Below the pieces are notes generated by a model that was not told where the DNA came from, made no database searches, and saw nothing but the letters and a program-made list of their open reading frames with translations. This document shows positions 30,436 through 41,989 of a stretch of DNA of 64,000 nt, piece after piece. The stretch is from Symsagittifera roscoffensis (Eukaryota; Xenacoelomorpha; Acoela; Convolutidae): the NCBI RefSeq assembly GCF_963678635.1, contig NC_087071.1:31920141-31984140 (forward strand), read 5' to 3'. Both the position numbers and the translations under genes were made by a program. The number at the start of each line of letters is the position of its first letter. Within the stretch, counting starts at the first letter, position 1.

Positions 30436-30654
30436 CAAAATAACTTTCTACGAAATTTTTTATTTGTAACACTTGTATATTATATTTTCTCTTGTCGAGT
30501 TGCGTGTTCTTATTAAAGAAAGATAACCCGTTTCGATTTCAATTGAAAAGGACTTAAACACTTGTCATCTACTTTATCATTATCACTTCCATATCTAGAA
30601 AATTCCAAGGATTTTGACTGGAATACGTGATGAAGGGACTCCTGACTGTAACCT
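30436..30654. other. Short spacer between two LINE fragments
   Basis: AT-rich, no feature seen. Confidence 0.4.
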
Positions 30655-31861
30655 CGGTTACTATAATAATAATCATAATAATAATAAAACAGAATTTAGG
30701 GTAGCACCCAGGGGAGATATTCCCGAGTTCCAGTTTTCCCAAGTTCATTTGAGTTTGTGTTGATTTCTGCAGTTCTGACAATTACATGTCAGTCTCCAGG
30801 AGCATATATCTTCGAGATTATATTTATTGACAAAATAGTTTTTGTAAACTTCAGCAATTTTATTTTTTAGATTTTCCAATTCGTCAAGATTAATCCCGAT
30901 CTTTTGTGCAACTGTGTTTGCTAAGAATGTACCTCCTGTCCAAAAGTCACTTTCTTGTTTCTTCTTCAACAGAATTCGTGTTTTATAGAACTTCAATACC
31001 TGTGCTCTCGTGTTTTGTTCTGATTTGTTTTGTACTTGAACAAAAGATTCCCACTCAATATTATACCTACCTTTCACTATGTCGACAAATGTCAAAAGAA
31101 CGTGCATTTCGTCATACAAGGGTAGTGGTAGAATCAAAAGTCGTTTTAATCTATCTTTATAGTCTAATCTATTGGTACCAAGGATCCACTTCGAAGCTTT
31201 TTCCTGGAGGTTTTCTATCATTCTCAATTCTGATTTATTTGGTTTCCAAAGAATTGCACCGTATGAAATTATTGGGACAGTGTAGCTTCGGTAAAGATTC
31301 TTTTTTGCAATCCAACTTGTTTCTATTAGCGATGTTTCGTTTTATAGTGAAAAACACTTTGATTGCTTTCTCACATCTTCTTTCGGCGTTTGCAGTCCAT
31401 GTCAAGTCGTTCGATACAATTATTGCAAGATCTTTTTCCTTCTGTGTTTGTTCAAGTGTCTTTCCATTCATTGAAATACTTCCGTTTCCTTTTAAGTTTA
31501 GCGTTTTACAATTGCTGATGTTTAATGTCATCAAATTCTGGCTACACCATTTCCATATTCTGGTCGCGTCAATTTGAAGAGTGATCGTGTTGGTAGCAAT
31601 AACTTTATAATCATCCGCGTATCCGAAACAACTTAACATGATACACTCTGGGAGATCATTTATAAAGATTATGAAGAACAGAGGACCCAGTACTGAGCCT
31701 CGTGGAACTCCACTTTTGACTTCGAGTTCTGAAGAGATCGAGTTTCCAACTTTTGCTCGGTGTTTTCGACCTTTCAGGTAGCTTTCAAGCAGCTCCAAAG
31801 CGCCTCCAGTGATGCCATTATTTTGCAATTTTCCGATTGCAAAAAAATGATTACCGTGCAT
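30655..31861 (-). pseudogene. LINE reverse transcriptase C-terminal fragment with (ATT)n tail
   Basis: Minus strand. ORF 31861-31235 has GVPRGSVLGPLFF (motif B) and CFGYADD (motif C). A frame change near 31.3 kb leads to ORF 31227-30745, which covers the C-terminal region (ENLQEKASKWILG, RLKRLLILPLPLYDEMH) to its stop. Downstream, at about 30660-30695, is an (ATT)n-like tail, the usual 3' end of such elements. CR1/L2/Jockey-like. 5' truncated. Confidence 0.83.
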
Positions 31862-31939
31862 AAACTAAAAAAAAATAAAAAAGAGAAGAATAAGATAAAA
31901 AAAACAAAAAAAAATTAAAATGCGTTAAAATTGTAAATT

Positions 31940-31980
31940 CAAAAACACGTGTTCGCACATTTTTGTGCATCTTCAGGTTT
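31940..31980 (-). ncRNA. Degenerate hammerhead-like motif
   Basis: On the minus strand CTGAAGA is followed by a strong hairpin (GCACA/TGTGC, loop AAAA) and GAAC in place of GAAA, then palindromic ACGT. The stem I arms pair poorly. It looks like the remnant of a Penelope-like pseudo-LTR; no reverse transcriptase of that type lies next to it. Confidence 0.4.
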
Positions 31981-32402
31981 TAAAAATTCTAAACTATCTT
32001 TTCAAAATGAAGAGTGATCGAAAAGAAGAAAAAAATTAAAGAAAAATGCACCGTGTAGATGGAGTGACAGACCGGGGAATACATTGACGACGTTTTTAGT
32101 GTTCTGAGCCAATCTTAGATAAACTTTTTCTCTTCACCTCGATTTATATCAGTAAACAAATGTAAGCGAATAATTTTTTTAAATCGTCACAGTAAAGTCA
32201 CTTATACTCGTGCGGGCTTTTTTTGATGCGCTTGAATAAAATAAATTCTACCTTAAGTCCTTTCGGTACGATGTCCCGTGGGCTTGTTGTCCTAGACACG
32301 CTGAAATTGGAGTGCGAGCAGTTATTTGTTCGAGCAGTTGAAGTGCAAAGAATTTTTGCATGTAAGGCAATCTGTAATACGTACCTAAATTTTAGTGCAA
32401 TT

Positions 32403-32609
32403 ATGGATATGATTTTTGGGTCAATGTCGGCCCCAGACTTCTTTTCCCACAAGTCTATGCGTGAAATTCAAATGGACCTGGGTGAAGTTTCCGAGGATTC
32501 AGAGGGTGATGATGACTACGACTTTCAAAGCGAAGACGAAGATAGTTTCTCCTCTAAACATGCGACTAAAACGCCCTTTTCATCAAGATTCAAAAACCAG
32601 TTCATTCCT
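32403..32609 (+). CDS. Predicted first coding exon: acidic N-terminal region
   Basis: The frame from ATG 32403 (MDMIFGSMSAPDFF) runs to CCT at 32609, followed by the consensus donor GTGAGT. It encodes an acidic, serine-rich segment (GEVSEDSEGDDDYDF, SEDEDSF) and then RFKNQFIP. It ends in phase 0, compatible with the exon at 41990. The start could also be MSAPDFF (32427). An upstream TTTTAG/CCCCAG acceptor would make this an internal exon. Composition differs clearly from the surrounding AT-rich repeats. Confidence 0.5.
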
Positions 32610-33371
32610 GTGAGTTTACCTCTACACTGAATTTAATTATTCGAAAAAATGACTATTTGAATAACCGCAGCATATTTCCTATTCTGGAAAGAGTTAATGG
32701 ATATTTTTTTTTCACTCAAGATATTCTAGATGGCCTGTATCTGATAGTTCTCATCGCACTGGCAAAATTTAACAAATTTATGGCAATAGAGAAACGTGCA
32801 GCTATCTTGGTATATGAGTACTGCTATAAGAGCAGGATAAAGACAGATCTTGAGTTAGATCGCATTGTAGTTTTCAGTGATTTTTTTGTATGTTGAGCTA
32901 GATACGGCCGTGAATGAGTAGTTTTCTCAGCCTCAGCAGTACCATTTTAACGACCAGGCTCGGGTCGTATGGACACATAAACATGTCAAGGGAAAGATGT
33001 TATGATCTTACCAGCATAATCACTCTTTTGATGAATCTTTCACTTCGTGCACTGATTTCCACAGATTCAGAAGAATATTTCATGGTCTGTGTGCTTCTGT
33101 CGGTGTTTGTATGAATACATCAGTTTCCAGTGAACTGTCTTGTATAAATTCCGTTTTGATGCCGACGCTCTCAGTTCGCCAGCTGGAGACTCCATATGGA
33201 CTCCCACTTAGTGAAGTCTTCCAGTTACATCAATAGCGGGAAGGGGGTTCCTTTCTTCCCAGAGGTACCCCGGTTCTTTAGTGTGGGTTTTAGACGAGTG
33301 AAATCTATAGGGAAACCAACCGTAAGAATTACTGACCGGATACCCAAACAAAGTAACAATCTTTAAACATG
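32610..33371 (+). other. Intron 1, left part
   Basis: AT-rich, with open stretches 32657-32896 and 32914-33114 that have no domain or splice support. I see nothing else. Confidence 0.4.
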
Positions 33372-33500
33372 AATTGTTGGTAGAGCGCATTTTTTATTTC
33401 GTGCAAGTATCCTCTGGAATAGGTTTGGCTAGTGGTCCAGTAGCCAAACCTATTCCAGAGGATACTTGCACGAAATAAAAAATGCGCTCTACCAACAATT
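33372..33500. repeat. Perfect 60-bp inverted repeat with 9-nt loop
   Basis: The left arm 33372-33431 (AATTGTTGGTAGAGCG...) and right arm 33441-33500 (...CGCTCTACCAACAATT) are exact reverse complements, separated by GTGGTCCAG. The transcript would form a 60-bp hairpin. It may be a foldback element, a small-RNA hairpin source, or an assembly or library fold-back artefact. Confidence 0.9.
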
Positions 33501-34285
33501 ACTGCTGGTTGTTGCAGCAAAAAAGGCTGCAACAACAACTCGATATGGCAAAATATGCTCAATTTTTCTTTGACACTGAGGAGACGCACTGTGTACTAAG
33601 TCGATTTCTTCAAAACATCTCACTACCAGACGTGGCTTAGGCAGGAATGCTGACTAATTGTCGTCTCGCTTCATAGACGACATCCCAGAGGTGGATGAAA
33701 CGTCTTGGCCGTTGTCTTGTATAGTTATGTATACCTCATTTGGCTTCCAGCTATTCAATTGTTGTTGTTGTAGATGTATCGATCTCTGCCTTGAACTTCT
33801 GATTGAGTTGGATAGATCTATTATGTTTGAGAAAGAGAGTGAAAAACAGGGGAATTTTTGTTTATATTGGCTTGGTTGATTGGGTTTAGCGGTCAAACAG
33901 ACGTAGACGGAGAACAACCTGTTCAAGTGATAGCATTTTCGTGCTGATGTCGACACCTCTCTGTATAGCACACTCAAGAGGGAGGTTTGTTACGCTCAAT
34001 ATATGCTCGTTCTATGGGCCAGGAGAACTGAGTTTAAGCAGGAAATTTCTAGTTAGCGGGCGAACCGAGAAAAACTCCCGTTATGTGAGCTTACGTGATA
34101 AATTAAAGATGTTTGACAACTTCTTCGGGATTCTCTCACCACCTCTCGAAAGTAAGGGAGGTAGGATGAACCCGGCAATCAAATAGATGTTCGGCTGTGT
34201 GTTTTCCTATGTAACAATGGGCAGGTTTCGGGTACATTGTTGTTCAGTCTGTGATGGTAACATAGATAAAACAAAAAAAATAATG
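33501..34285 (+). other. Intron 1 spacer
   Basis: No supported feature. ORFs at 33654-33977 overlap on both strands without recognisable domains. Confidence 0.35.
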
Positions 34286-34336
34286 CTTTAATTCCAAACG
34301 TTTTCGCCAAATACTGGCATCATCAGGCAAACAACA
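34286..34336 (-). ncRNA. Hammerhead-ribozyme-like motif of the decayed Penelope copy
   Basis: Minus strand: CTGATGA, T, stem II GCCA/TGGC with loop GTATT, GAAA, palindromic ACGT, TT, GGAATTAAAG. The stem I arm before the core is TTGTTTGC and pairs with interruptions. The core is the consensus form CTGATGA, better than in the young copy. Confidence 0.65.
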
Positions 34337-35075
34337 AAAAAATGAAACACGCCAGGAAAACATTGGAACAAAGAATACAATATATGTCACACGCGTAAAG
34401 CCAACTCACGGGTCTGATACTCCTTCCACTGATTCAGTTCACGGGGCTCCCTCGCGATGTTTAGCGCTTAAAATTGAGCTTTTCCAGTCGTCATTGGAAG
34501 AATCGATGACATTAGCTTCCAAACTTTCCTGCTTCCAACTCATGCCGTTGGTGCTCAGTGTTCCTTAAGTCGAGTTAAAAGATGCCTACTTTTTTGCCGA
34601 CATAGCTAGATGAGTGAGCTTCCAGGTTAGACAATCTGATAGATAACTCGGCCTTTCAAAACAGGAACAGGCGACTTTAGAGATGGCAGCTCAGATATAA
34701 GCTTCCGGGTGGTGAAAATGACCGAAGCACTATAGGTAGTTCTGATTTTATTCATGAACTTGTCGAATAATTGGCCACGGTCTGCATAATTAGAACAGAT
34801 CTTTTATCTAGTTTATCGGAACCAACCTGTGCTTGTGATCATGTGCCAGAAATCTTCTTCGATAACATTCTATTAATGATCGGTTTGTACGCACTTGGAG
34901 GGTTTTGGTTATCTTCGAAAGACTTATTTGCCCTGCCAATGTTTTCATGGAACGCGTTCCAGGTAGGATGGGTGTTAAAAATTCTATGTACTGTGCCCTC
35001 ATGTTTCTTTTTTGCTGCGTCTCTTTTCATAGGCATGTCAAGAAACGGAATACAGTTATTGCTTTTTCCTCCACC
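34286..35075 (-). pseudogene. Second, decayed Penelope-like element (C-terminal part)
   Basis: On the minus strand the segments match the element at 19.4-22.7 kb in order, but in changing frames: EGTVHRIFN (~35.0 kb; compare QGTVHRVFR), VIFTTRKLISELPSLKS (~34.7 kb; compare VVFTTRKLQSCLPSLKS), a ruined GIY-YIG region with LLTRLKEH (~34.6 kb), and finally QTRELALRV before a stop (~34.4 kb; compare RSRELTLKI). A hammerhead-like motif follows downstream, as expected for a pseudo-LTR. Many stops and shifts indicate an old copy. Its upstream part is lost at a junction with a LINE fragment near 35.1 kb. Confidence 0.75.
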
Positions 35076-35189
35076 CTTAACTCAAGACACACAGATAATT
35101 TCTGACCTGTATGCTTCTCAACCTGTCGATCAGCTCCTTCTGTGGAAGTCCAATTCGTCGTTCGAGAAAGGATGTTTTCCCAGTGTTTA

Positions 35190-36230
35190 TCCTGCCCCGA
35201 TTTGAACAAGATGATGTGAACGCTGGAAATTACAGAGTCTGGTAGTGAGTTCCAGTCGTATATGGCTGGTGAAGTGAAGAAGCTACTTCGTAAACAAGTT
35301 ACTGACTTTCTTTTTATCAATTTGCACGGATTTCCTCAAGAATTTCTCACATTTTTTCTAAATATTCCTTCAGTTCCTGTTACACCTTAAACACAGTTCA
35401 AGATTTTGTACACTTCTATCATACGCCCACGTTTTCTTCTGTACTCCAGGGTAGGAAGCTTCATAATTTCCAATCTTTCATAGTAAGCTAGTTTGCATAA
35501 ATCTGGTTGACCTTCGCTGATTATTTTCAATAGCTACTTTGCCTTTTTTCAGAAATGGGTTCCACGATTGATTGACGTGTTCCAGATGCGGTCTCACCAA
35601 GGTTTTGTAGAGAGTTGCCATGATTCCCTCCGTTAAGTTCAAAAACATTTTCTTTATAATTGCAACCATTAGCTAACTTTGTTTTCTTAGCAATATGTTC
35701 TCGAAAAAGTAATCTGGAGTCAATGATGACACCCTGGTTTTTTTTCGTTATCTACATTTCTCAATGTGTTTTTGCCGTCCAGTGTATATTTTCTTTCTGT
35801 CGTCCTCGTTCTTCCTGATAATGTTAGTTTGTGGCATTTTGATAGATTAACTTCCATTGAACTTCCTTTGGACCCCGTTGAAAGTCGATTCAGATCAGTC
35901 TGCAGTTCGTCTCTTTCTTCATCGGTTGTAATTGGTCTATATATTTTTTGCATCATCAGCATAAAGAAACATATTTGAGGTGACTCCGTCCGTCGTAGAG
36001 TTGATGTAGATTACAAACAGTTTTGGTCCTATTACCGATCCTTGAGGGACTCCGCTGATGACAGGAACCCAGTCTGAGTGACAAGACACGAATGTAAAGA
36101 ATTTTTTTGTTATTAATGTCTTCTGAATATTGTCTTTGCGAGCCGTTTCTATAATTTCGTCGGCATATCTCCCAAAAACTTTAGCCTCGGGGATACCTCT
36201 CGAGATGTAGTTCTTTATTCATTGGCGAGG
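35190..36230 (-). pseudogene. CR1/L2-like LINE fragment, heavily broken
   Basis: Minus-strand pieces in order: SLKDRYRTKTVCN/DGVTSNMFLYADD region with YADD (~36.0 kb), DELQTDLNRL...SGSSMEVNLSKCH-like thumb (35720-35962), TLYKTLVRPHLEH (~35.6 kb) and WNSLPDSVISS (~35.25 kb). The order and motifs follow a CR1-type reverse transcriptase C-terminal half. Every piece is in a different frame. It abuts the decayed Penelope copy. Confidence 0.7.
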
Positions 36231-36458
36231 CGCAGTCACAGGCGTGATGGCAACTTTCAAAAAATTAACCCGGATCAAAGTTATCTGGTTTTCCGGTCAA
36301 GTTTACTTTCCCTCAATGTTGCTGTTCAATTCTGCAGTCGTAGCGTCATCAAACAGGTTCTCCTTATTAGAATCATTCATAATCAGGAATTCTCTCAAAT
36401 AACTATTGTTGAGCCAGTCGGCTCCGATATATCCAGTAACTTGCTCCGGCAAAATTGA

Positions 36459-36845
36459 ACGCGGCAATTATGCTACTTTCTTTTGGCTTTCCTTACTCGC
36501 GACCATAGTGCTCGTTGTTGCTTGTTGCCCAAAGGGAGCGCGTCATGCGATCTTGACGCGACTCTAACAAACATAACTACTTCGGCTGGTCGTAGCCACA
36601 GGTCTATTGGTGTCAGTTCAGTCGGGTTTGTGGGGCGTTTAAGAGGTGGAGAATAGTATAGGGGACGGACAGTAGGGACCGTTCAAAGGGACATTAGGGT
36701 CATTTCTATTAAGATTGGGGGAGTAGCCGGATCTGAGCATTGCGAACGTGCTCCTGGTTGATTGGAGCAGTTCCTCCGTCAGGCGGGTGCCGCGGGAGAA
36801 TTTTGGGTGTGGGCGCGTCATTGAATGCTTCAATTAGTGTGGATC
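36459..36845 (-). pseudogene. C-terminal fragment of a Jockey-like LINE pol
   Basis: Minus strand: RGTRLTEELLQSTRSTF and LRSGYSPNLN, then a C-x-x-C remnant (GPYCP). In the next frame comes KRPTNPTELTPIDLWLRP. These are the typical last 120 residues of Jockey-type ORF2 (arginine-rich LRSGWS region and the LTPxDLW end). Confidence 0.65.
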
Positions 36846-36849
36846 CTTT

Positions 36850-37727
36850 TTAAAGTGGTTTAAAATTTAAAATTGAAGCTGCTTCGGTTAGTGTTTTTGT
36901 TAAACGAATTAAAATAGCTTCTCTCAGAGATTTTTGGGTCAGTAAATCATGAAAATTTTTTGAGCTGCGTTTTTTGAACAATTTTTTGTTCTCTATCTTC
37001 ACGGGGCTTGGATTTGACATCAATAACACATTCGAGGATCCAGGATCGCATAGTGGACTCAGTTGCTTGAATAGCATGAAGGCTTCTAATGGCATGGTTA
37101 CCGTCAAGTCTCGTTTTTTCACGATTTCTGAGCGTGTAGTTGGAGTTTGAAGCAGTTGATCTATGTCATTGCGTTCTGGTTCATCCGCGTTCTCCTTTGC
37201 ATCGTCTCCAGGTCTTGATTTAGGTAAATCGGTGTCGTTTGCTTTTGAATTTGAGCCCCTTGTCCCACAAAAACTATCTTTTCATCTTGTCCAACAATTT
37301 TTCCGGTCAGTGTCAACTGTTGACTCAATTTTTTTTGATAAATATTACTTGATTGGCTAAGGTTGTGCCTTAGTGTCCTCTGAATATTCTCAATAGTTTC
37401 CTTCTGCGAGTATGACTCTCTTGCAGTTACCAGTGCCTCTAGATGTCTGGACATAAATGTGTACATCTCTTCGAGGTTTCGTACTTTCAGCTCGTACTTG
37501 TCAGTCAAATTTACATCGTGTTTCTCTTAAATGCCCTAGCTGAATGATGAGTAAAAAGCAGTCATCCCTTCTTTGATGCGGAGGTTTTCGCACAATTCAG
37601 TCAGCTCAAAGCAGAACTCATCATTGCTCTCGAGCCACTTGGTCCCACATAACCTCCTGCTAGTGCATGTCGAGTCAGTTTTAGCATTTAGCAAATTTAT
37701 ACGTGTATTCCAACAGTGTCCTCTCAA
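36850..37727 (-). pseudogene. Decayed ORF of unknown family
   Basis: Three minus-strand open pieces (37727-37536, 37508-37161, 37122-36850) look like one protein broken by two indels or stops: ESNDEFCFELTELCENLRIK, then a coiled-coil-rich KVRNLEEMYTFMSRHLEAL, then a basic RLTKTLTEA end. I do not recognise it. It lies directly upstream of the Jockey-like fragment, so it could be that element's ORF1, or a separate retroelement gag. Confidence 0.4.
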
Positions 37728-37739
37728 CTGTCAAGGCGA

Positions 37740-39740
37740 GCGTCATCGGTGTTTTGCGATTCCTTGTTGTTCGTCGCAAATAAAAGGCAGGTTCAAAGTA
37801 CATAGTTTCGGATTACAAAACCCTATTAATTGATTATTACTTACACTTGGTGGATTTTTTTAAAAACAAGTACGATAAGGTTGAGTGACTAGGTAAACCA
37901 ATGCATAGTAAAATTGTTCCGTTGAGACCAGCAAGTTTGGTTTTGATCAATTTAAAGCTAAGTTGTTTTTATTGTGGGTCCAGAACCTCGCTAATCGAAG
38001 GCAGGCTAATTCGATTTTGTTAGATTTTCAAACCTTTTCACGATTGCTGCCATAACTCATAACGCTATTTGAGGCTATTTGAATGGAGAACAGCGAACTG
38101 AGCTCATGCGGCAGCAATAAGTGAACGAGTTATTTAACCCAATTTCAAAAGCTAAAAAAAATCTTACTCGAATATGTCATTGTACAATTACATGTTGTTA
38201 TAGACATAAGAACAAGAGCTTCGCATATATTTTGAATCATATGTTGTAGCAAATTAAGCTACGCTCCACTTTTCTTTTGAAAAGAGATTTATATGAGACT
38301 ATTTAAAAGCCATGCCTATTGTTTTGACTGTTTTTCAGTAGTTGCCAGCAGTAACATTTTCAACCCTTGCAGTTAGCAGGAGAAGAGTGGTAAAATGTTA
38401 CTTGTATTTCAAATGCTTCATGGTCAATTCAAGTTCAAGTAGCCATTCAGCGCATCTGGCGTAGAGGTAACATACCTGCTTTAGGCGGCAAAGGCTTGTT
38501 GTTTTCCAATCGTGAAGTTTTCTGCATTTTTTTATACTAGCGTCCGTCTGTTTATTTTATCGGCTTAGATCCAGTAGTCCGACTCTTTTTGAAGGTTCAG
38601 CTTTCTTCTAAGCTTCTGAATTCTATTTCCTAAGCCCTTATTGGTGGAGGTAATTGAGTACACTTTTTTCAGGACTTCAAGTGTTTTTAATTGAATTAAA
38701 TTTCAAATAGTAAGATTTTTATTTTGTATTTTTAATTAATTAAATTTTTTCAAATAAGATTTTTTTTTTGTGAATTTAACTGAATTTCATTGGTATTTTT
38801 AAACTCGATTAATGTGCTCAGAATTATTACACATTCGACGATTTGACGAAAGTTTTCAATTCCGAACATCGACATTTTCTTATAATCAGCTCGTCCAACA
38901 GATCACGCAATCATTTCCTCAAATCTGCACTTGTCATCAACAGATTTATTTTGATCATGTTCTATTGAATATTTACACAAGCAAAGCTTGTGTTTCAGTA
39001 TGAGCTCTTTTTTCTAACTTAAGTCGCAAATGTTGTCGCCACGCAAACTTTGTTGTGACAAAATGTGTTCATTTTGATCAATAACCAGCTATTAAGTACA
39101 GCCAATGCTAAGGATATTAACACAGATTTATATTACAAATAGCTTTTTAGCTTCAAGGTATCATGGATCTCTAGCGTAGAGGTAGGGAAGGAGATCCGCA
39201 CCAAAATAAGAGGGTTAGAACCTGGGCAGCATTGGATATTTTTAATGAGCTTTTTCGTATACTTGCTAAAATGCGTCCGCTCTATAAATTGAGGCATGTT
39301 AGTAGGTATTTTTTTTTTCAAATTGACTGGTACTGCTAATGCGTCATAATTGGCTTGCGTCACTTTGCAATTATGTAGACTCAGAATTGGCGTGCGTCGT
39401 TGTATGCGAAGTGCAATTTCGTCTCTGTGTTGATTTTTATTTTGGTTTTAATTTTAATAACTCCGGTTGGGTATATTCAGGGTTTTTGTTTTTCTTCTGT
39501 TTAATTTTCTTAACAGTGGCCACATATTGCGCCGTTGGAGCAGCTAAACAAGTTTATTTTGTGTGTGGGTAATTTAGTAGTTAGAGTGACTAGTTTTTTT
39601 ATTTTGATAAGTTTTTTATGAAAACAGCGGTGTTTGCGCAAATTTTACTTTCCATTTTCTTATTTAAGGCAAGCTGAGACTAGCTTTTCTCGACTTTTTT
39701 TGAAACGTTTTTCGACTATAGGCTTTTGGCTCAATTTATG
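37740..39740 (+). other. Intron 1, right part, no supported feature
   Basis: 2 kb of AT-rich DNA. The open stretch at 38812-39003 has no domain and poor splice context. Near 38690-38770 there are two ~60-bp AATTGAATTAAATTT-like repeats. Confidence 0.35.
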
Positions 39741-39956
39741 GGTTCTTTTCCAGCTTCCCACCCCCTAGCAAAATTACCAAATAAAGCTGTCCAAAAATTG
39801 TTCTCATGGCATTTTGCATTTAAGAAATTTTGTAAATATTTGTTCACCTGCTCACGCTGACACGGTAAATGCAGCTTATAACATGAAAAGTTATTTAAAA
39901 ATGACTTTCATAAATTGGACTTCAACAAAAGTCGAAGGGGGGACTGGAAAAGAGCC
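39741..39956. mobile_element. hAT-type MITE, subfamily 2
   Basis: The ends GGTTCTTTTCCAGCTTCCC and GGGACTGGAAAAGAGCC are inverted repeats. They are flanked by AATTTATG and AATTTACG (8 bp, 7 matching). Confidence 0.75.
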
Positions 39957-40251
39957 AATTTACGTCGTGTCTTCTAGTTTGTCATGCAATGATCTGCTTC
40001 GCCGCTGTAAGTTAAGGCTTGCCGTTTTCTGAAGAAGTGCTTTTTGCATCTGCAGAATCTTCAATGGAACTTGTGATCTTTTTCGGGATCAAAGTTGTTA
40101 TTATCACTTGAATGTTTATGAAAAATCATTAAGCATTCTAACACGCAAAATGAAGTACTGCGACACCAATGGCTAAACAGATAGGGCATTTTTTTATTTT
40201 GAATTTAAATTCAGCTCGCTTATGCTACCCATGAGCATGGTAGATAATTTG

Positions 40252-40471
40252 GGCTCTTTTTCCTTTTTCCCCCACCTACAAATTTTTACGTGTAAAATTG
40301 TTGACCACATTGTCCGATTGTAATGAAAATTTCCATTCGGACTAATAAAGCCACGACACACATATTTGGTCTTCATACTCAACTTCTTAAAACCACTCGT
40401 TACACATATATATATTGAAGCTCGTGTGAGGTGGGGGGGGGGGGGGGGGGGAGATTGAAGGAAAAAGAGTC
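40252..40471. mobile_element. hAT-type MITE, subfamily 3
   Basis: The ends GGCTCTTTTTCC and GGAAAAAGAGTC are inverted. A perfect 8-bp duplication ATAATTTG flanks it (40244-40251, 40472-40479). It includes a run of about 20 G near 40435. Confidence 0.85.
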
Positions 40472-40822
40472 ATAATTTGAAAATACGTCATGAATTTTAT
40501 GCGATAATTACATAGTGTTAATATCACAGCAACGGGCAGTAAATAGGTCTTATGTTAGTTTTGAAGATTATTTGAAATTCGTGAAATCAAGGGAAGGGAA
40601 CTGCAAGAGACATTTGCTGATTCGTATTTTTACACGTGCTGATTAGTTCAATGAAAACTCCTTGTCATGAGCAACCAAGAGCGTACATTGCTACAATTCA
40701 GTTTTTCTACAGAATAACTTGATATAGTCTATAGTCTTGAAATCCCGACACACCTTGCAAATTTTGAAAATTCATAACTAATGAATGGTAACATCGTGTA
40801 AGTTATAATCTTATAGTCCGAC

Positions 40823-41025
40823 GGCTCTTTTTCCTTTTCACCCCCACCTGCAACTTTTTATAAATAAAATTACTGTTCGCATTGTCCGATTGTAATGAAA
40901 ATTGACATGCAAATAAATTAAGCCATGACAAACATATTTGGTCTTCATAATTAACCTTGTAAAATCACTCGTTAGACCATAGAATTGATGCTCATGTGAG
41001 GTGGGGGCGAAAAGGAAAAAGAGCC
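40823..41025. mobile_element. hAT-type MITE, subfamily 3
   Basis: 203 bp with inverted ends GGCTCTTTTTCC/GGAAAAAGAGCC. A perfect 8-bp duplication AGTCCGAC lies at 40815-40822 and 41026-41033. Confidence 0.9.
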
Positions 41026-41152
41026 AGTCCGACTATTGTATAACGTTAAATTGTGTATTCAAGTTTTCATATAATTTTTTCAATTTCCCACCTCGGCTCT
41101 TCTCCACTCCACGCACTTGTTAATTTGTTCACCAGGCAAAGTTTTGGCTCTT

Positions 41153-41574
41153 TGCCAGTTTCCCAAACCTCGTAAAATTACAACACAAAGCTGTTCAAAA
41201 ACTTTTCACACGACAAATTGAAATGTTGTAGAAATTTGTTCATGCTGACACGTTTTAATGGAGTTTATAACATGAAAAGTCATTTTAAATAGACTTTCGG
41301 CTCTTTTCCAGTTCCCCCCTTTGCTTTTTTCTGAAATCCATTTGATGAAAGTCTATTTAAAATGACTTTTGATGTTATAAACTGCAATAAAACGTGTCAG
41401 CGTGAACAGGTGAACAAATTTCTACAACATTTCTAACATGCAAATTGCCGTGTGAACAATTTATGAACAGGTTTGTTTTGTAATTTTACGAGGGGGGTGG
41501 GAAACTGGAAAAGAGCCAGACTTTCGTATAATGCATTTCAGAAAAAAAATCAAAGTTGTGGGACTGGAAAAGAG
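41153..41574. mobile_element. hAT-type MITE, subfamily 2, interrupted
   Basis: The left half starts GGCTCTTTGCCAGTTTCCC and the right half ends GGGACTGGAAAAGAGAC. The two halves are separated by the 219-bp MITE at 41299-41517. Flanks AAGTTTTG/AAGTTCTG agree at 7 of 8. Confidence 0.75.
41299..41517. mobile_element. hAT-type MITE nested inside another copy
   Basis: The ends GGCTCTTTTCCAGTTCCCCC and GGGAAACTGGAAAAGAGCC are inverted. A perfect 8-bp duplication AGACTTTC lies at 41291-41298 and 41518-41525, taken from the host MITE itself. Confidence 0.9.
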
Positions 41575-41609
41575 ACAAGTTCTGTTGCATTATAACATGG
41601 GTTTTCAAA

Positions 41610-41809
41610 TTCAAATGTTTCCTTTTTCCCCACCCGAAATTTTTATAATTAAAATTACTGTTCACATTGTCCAATTGTCCATGAAAGTTGCGATGCAGAC
41701 TAATTAGGACATGACAAACATTTTAGGTCTTCATAATCAACGTTGTTAGACCACTCGTTAAACCATAAAATTGATGCTCGTATGAGGTGGGGAAAAGGAA
41801 AAAGAGCCG
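41610..41809. mobile_element. hAT-type MITE, subfamily 3, left end worn
   Basis: The interior matches 40823-41025 (TTACTGTTCACATTGTCC, GAGGTGGGGAAAAGG). The right end GGAAAAAGAGCC is intact, but the left GGCTC is lost and no duplication is visible. Confidence 0.65.
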
Positions 41810-41989
41810 TGGAGAGGAAGTGGAAAAGAGCCAAATTTTGCCGAAAAATGGCTAATTTATGATTCAAAAGTTTGGCGGCTGGGAGTAGATTAGGGCGGTA
41901 GAGCAATAAACTTTAATAATATTGATGCAATTTTTTTGTTCAAATAAAACAAGTAGCAATGTATCAAAAAATTGTCCCAAATCTGGTAG

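Noticed and set aside
30906-31577. 223-codon + strand ORF
   Set aside because: Antisense of the LINE reverse transcriptase at 30655-31861; leucine- and phenylalanine-rich shadow.
32657-32896. 79-codon ORF as another exon of the WD40 gene
   Set aside because: No matching splice borders in a compatible phase and low-complexity hydrophobic composition.
34771-35205. 144-codon + strand ORF
   Set aside because: Antisense shadow of the decayed Penelope-like and LINE sequences on the minus strand.
38812-39003. 63-codon ORF in intron 1 as an exon
   Set aside because: The acceptor-like TGCTCAG is plausible, but there is no donor in phase and no domain; left unannotated.
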